A program made the position numbers and the translations under genes. Under the pieces are notes generated by a model. That model was not told the origin of the DNA. It was given only the letters and a program-made list of their open reading frames with translations, and did no database searches. From contig CAUAGM010000004.1 in the NCBI GenBank assembly GCA_958428545.1, positions 122,147-186,146 on the forward strand: a stretch of 64,000 nucleotides of DNA, written 5' to 3'. This document shows positions 62,416-64,000 of this stretch, piece after piece (within the stretch, counting starts at the first letter, position 1; each line of letters starts with the position of its first letter). This DNA is from an uncultured Arcanobacterium sp. (GTDB lineage Bacteria > Actinomycetota > Actinomycetes > Actinomycetales > Actinomycetaceae).

Positions 62416-64000
62416 CTAGAGCAACCATGCTCCGCAATGTGCTGGAATAAACGCAACTCCATCTCGCAGCGTCACCTCAGCCGAGGAAACAAGTACACTC
62501 GAAAAAGTGCCGGAAAGCTGCGCAAGCTCTTGCCCCATATTGAGCACTGCCGTCACTCCTGAATTATGCACCACAAGAAGATCTGCGCTCGAGCTATCAC
62601 CCCATACAAAATCACCTGAACCCAGCGCATACTTTTTGCGCTCAAGAAGCCCTTGCCGATATAAATTCAACGTCGATTCTGGATTTTCTTCCTGTATATC
62701 GGGCGCATAATCTTTCCAATACGATGGCTGAGGAAGCCACGGAGCTCCTTCGGAGAATCCATAATTCGGCTCAAAGGAACTCCACGGAATCGGTACGCGG
62801 CAGCCGTCTCGTCCGCGAACTTTATAGCCCGTGCGCAGCCACGTTGGGTCTTGACGAGCAGAATCGGGAAGATCAGTGACCTCAGGAAGACCCAACTCCT
62901 CACCTTCATAGATATACATCGAGCCAGGAAGCGCCATTGTAAATACAGCCATTGCCCGCGCACGAGCTAATCCTAATGAACGATCTGGCTGCGGATCGTC
63001 AATACCAATCCCTTGCTCAGTATTTCTGCTCGGTTCATAGCCAAAACGACTTGCTGCACGCACGACATCATGGTTGCTCATCACCCACGTGACTGGTGCT
63101 CCCACGCTTCCCATCGACGCTAAAGAAATATCAATAGCTCTGCGAAGTTTATTCGCATTCCAATCCGCTCGTAAATAATCGAAATTAAACGATTGACTCA
63201 TTTCGTCAGCGCGCACATAACGAGCAAGACGCTCAGGAGCAAGCCAAGCTTCCGCCACGAGCATTCGATCTCGTCCGTAATCGTCAAGTACAGCACGCCA
63301 TTCGCGGTAAATATCATGCACTGGATCTTGATCCCAATAAGGTCCAGATAAGTGCTCTGATTCAATAGAACTCCCCCAACGATCTTCACCAATAGAATCA
63401 TCGGGAAGGCCCTCAGCTTTAACTAGACCGTGCGCCACGTCTACGCGGAAACCATCAACTCCGCGATCCAGCCAAAATCTAAAGTAGTTTTTAAAAAGTT
63501 CATGCACTTCAGGATGGTTCCAATTAAAGTCTGGCTGCTCAGGCGCAAAAAGATGCAGATACCACCAATGCTCATCTTCTTTCTTGCCAGAATGGGGGTG
63601 CACAGGCTCCCAAGCAGAACCTCCAAACATAGATCCCCAGTTATTCGGCGGGCAATTTTCACTATAGCGGAAGATGAATCGATCGCGTTCGGGAGACCCT
63701 GGCTGTGCTTTCAGAGCATCAAGAAACCATTGCATCTGGTTGGAACAATGATTAGGCACAACGTCAACAATGACTTTTATCCCGTAAGAATGAGCCGTAT
63801 TGAGCATCTCATCAAAATCAGCAAGCGTTCCATAATCTGGATTCACATCGAAATAATCGGCGACGTCGTATCCAGTATCTGCTTGAGGAGAAGGATAGTG
63901 AGGAGAGAGCCATATTGCATCGATTCCCAGATTATATAGATACTTCAGTTTTGTTGTGATGCCTGGGATATCTCCGAGTCCGTCGCTATTTGAATCGTTG
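62416..64000 (-). CDS. GH13 alpha-glucosidase/oligo-1,6-glucosidase (cut by right edge)
   Basis: At least 528 codons, open to the right edge. From the edge the product reads NDSNSDGLGDIPGITTKL, then WLSPHYPSPQADTGYDVADY, VIVDVVPNHCSNQ (region I), GVDGFRVDVAHGLVK (region II, nucleophile Asp), VAEAWL (region III acid/base Glu) and WVMSNHDVVR (region IV). This is the GH13_23/30-type alpha-glucosidase pattern. It hydrolyses terminal alpha-1,4 or 1,6 glucosides from maltodextrins. The SDGLGDIPG motif is typical of alpha-glucosidases. It is cytoplasmic as far as seen, and matches the metabolism of malQ. Confidence 0.93.
   Translation of the reverse strand, partial: NDSNSDGLGDIPGITTKLKYLYNLGIDAIWLSPHYPSPQADTGYDVADYFDVNPDYGTLADFDEMLNTAHSYGIKVIVDVVPNHCSNQMQWFLDALKAQPGSPERDRFIFRYSENCPPNNWGSMFGGSAWEPVHPHSGKKEDEHWWYLHLFAPEQPDFNWNHPEVHELFKNYFRFWLDRGVDGFRVDVAHGLVKAEGLPDDSIGEDRWGSSIESEHLSGPYWDQDPVHDIYREWRAVLDDYGRDRMLVAEAWLAPERLARYVRADEMSQSFNFDYLRADWNANKLRRAIDISLASMGSVGAPVTWVMSNHDVVRAASRFGYEPSRNTEQGIGIDDPQPDRSLGLARARAMAVFTMALPGSMYIYEGEELGLPEVTDLPDSARQDPTWLRTGYKVRGRDGCRVPIPWSSFEPNYGFSEGAPWLPQPSYWKDYAPDIQEENPESTLNLYRQGLLERKKYALGSGDFVWGDSSSADLLVVHNSGVTAVLNMGQELAQLSGTFSSVLVSSAEVTLRDGVAFIPAHCGAWLL

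Overview
The window reads as a chromosome segment of a moderate-GC, host-associated, fermentative actinobacterium, most like the Actinomycetaceae (Actinomyces/Trueperella/Arcanobacterium relatives). This rests on the gene families seen: a DUF3516-type DEAD/DEAH helicase, a pair of large GTPases, a mycobacterial-type RpiB, frequent GTG/TTG and apparently leaderless starts, and LPxTG-like sorting signals. Strict or facultative anaerobic growth is suggested by pyruvate formate-lyase with its activase, class III ribonucleotide reductase (nrdDG) and formate-using PurT. The species assignment is inference.

Layout. 1-4.7 kb: end of a prophage with a packaging module running leftwards (HNH endonuclease, small terminase, large terminase, portal cut by the left edge) and a short rightward phage pair (second HNH, zinc-ribbon/HTH protein), ending beside tRNA-Pro and tRNA-Gly. 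5-26 kb: mostly housekeeping genes. These are rpmF, a YigZ/IMPACT protein, cysK-cysE behind a candidate cysteine leader peptide, rpiB, M13 and M1 peptidases, malQ, a TesB thioesterase, ettA, ssb, two coupled GTPases, tRNA-Arg directly abutting orn, tRNA-His and an ATP-grasp enzyme. 26.8-35.2 kb: an accessory island starting at tRNA-Lys. It holds a phage-repressor remnant fused to the tRNA, a secreted bacteriocin-like precursor with a membrane partner, a decayed BrnT-like toxin-antitoxin pair, an intact RelE/RelB-type pair, orphan CRISPR-repeat-like elements, and a 1460-residue thioester/VaFE-repeat adhesin. 35-46.5 kb: helicase, YggS, the PFL locus (PFL split into a 717-aa and an 83-aa protein) and a 1166-aa coiled-coil wall protein. 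46.9-54.8 kb: citramalate synthase, ilvE, leuB, a DUF1540 protein, a third wall-anchored protein and purT. 54.9-58.2 kb: nrdG-nrdD and a TM2-domain gene broken by a poly-C tract. 58.4-64 kb: a cytoplasmic sialidase-like protein, a type II restriction-modification locus with a Nudix hydrolase, and a GH13 glucosidase cut by the right edge.

The most notable pattern is homopolymeric C/G tracts of 7-9 bases. Each of the three cell-wall-anchored protein genes has such a tract between, or overlapping, a -35-like and a -10-like hexamer upstream of its start, as in phase-variable promoters of other bacteria. A fourth tract lies inside the TM2 gene and leaves it out of frame, and a fifth disrupts a decayed antitoxin. 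Other candidates are a Cys-codon leader peptide with an overlapping hairpin before cysK, a mutually exclusive hairpin before cimA, the split PFL, and the secreted four-cysteine peptide with its membrane partner. All of this was read by eye; no database search was possible.
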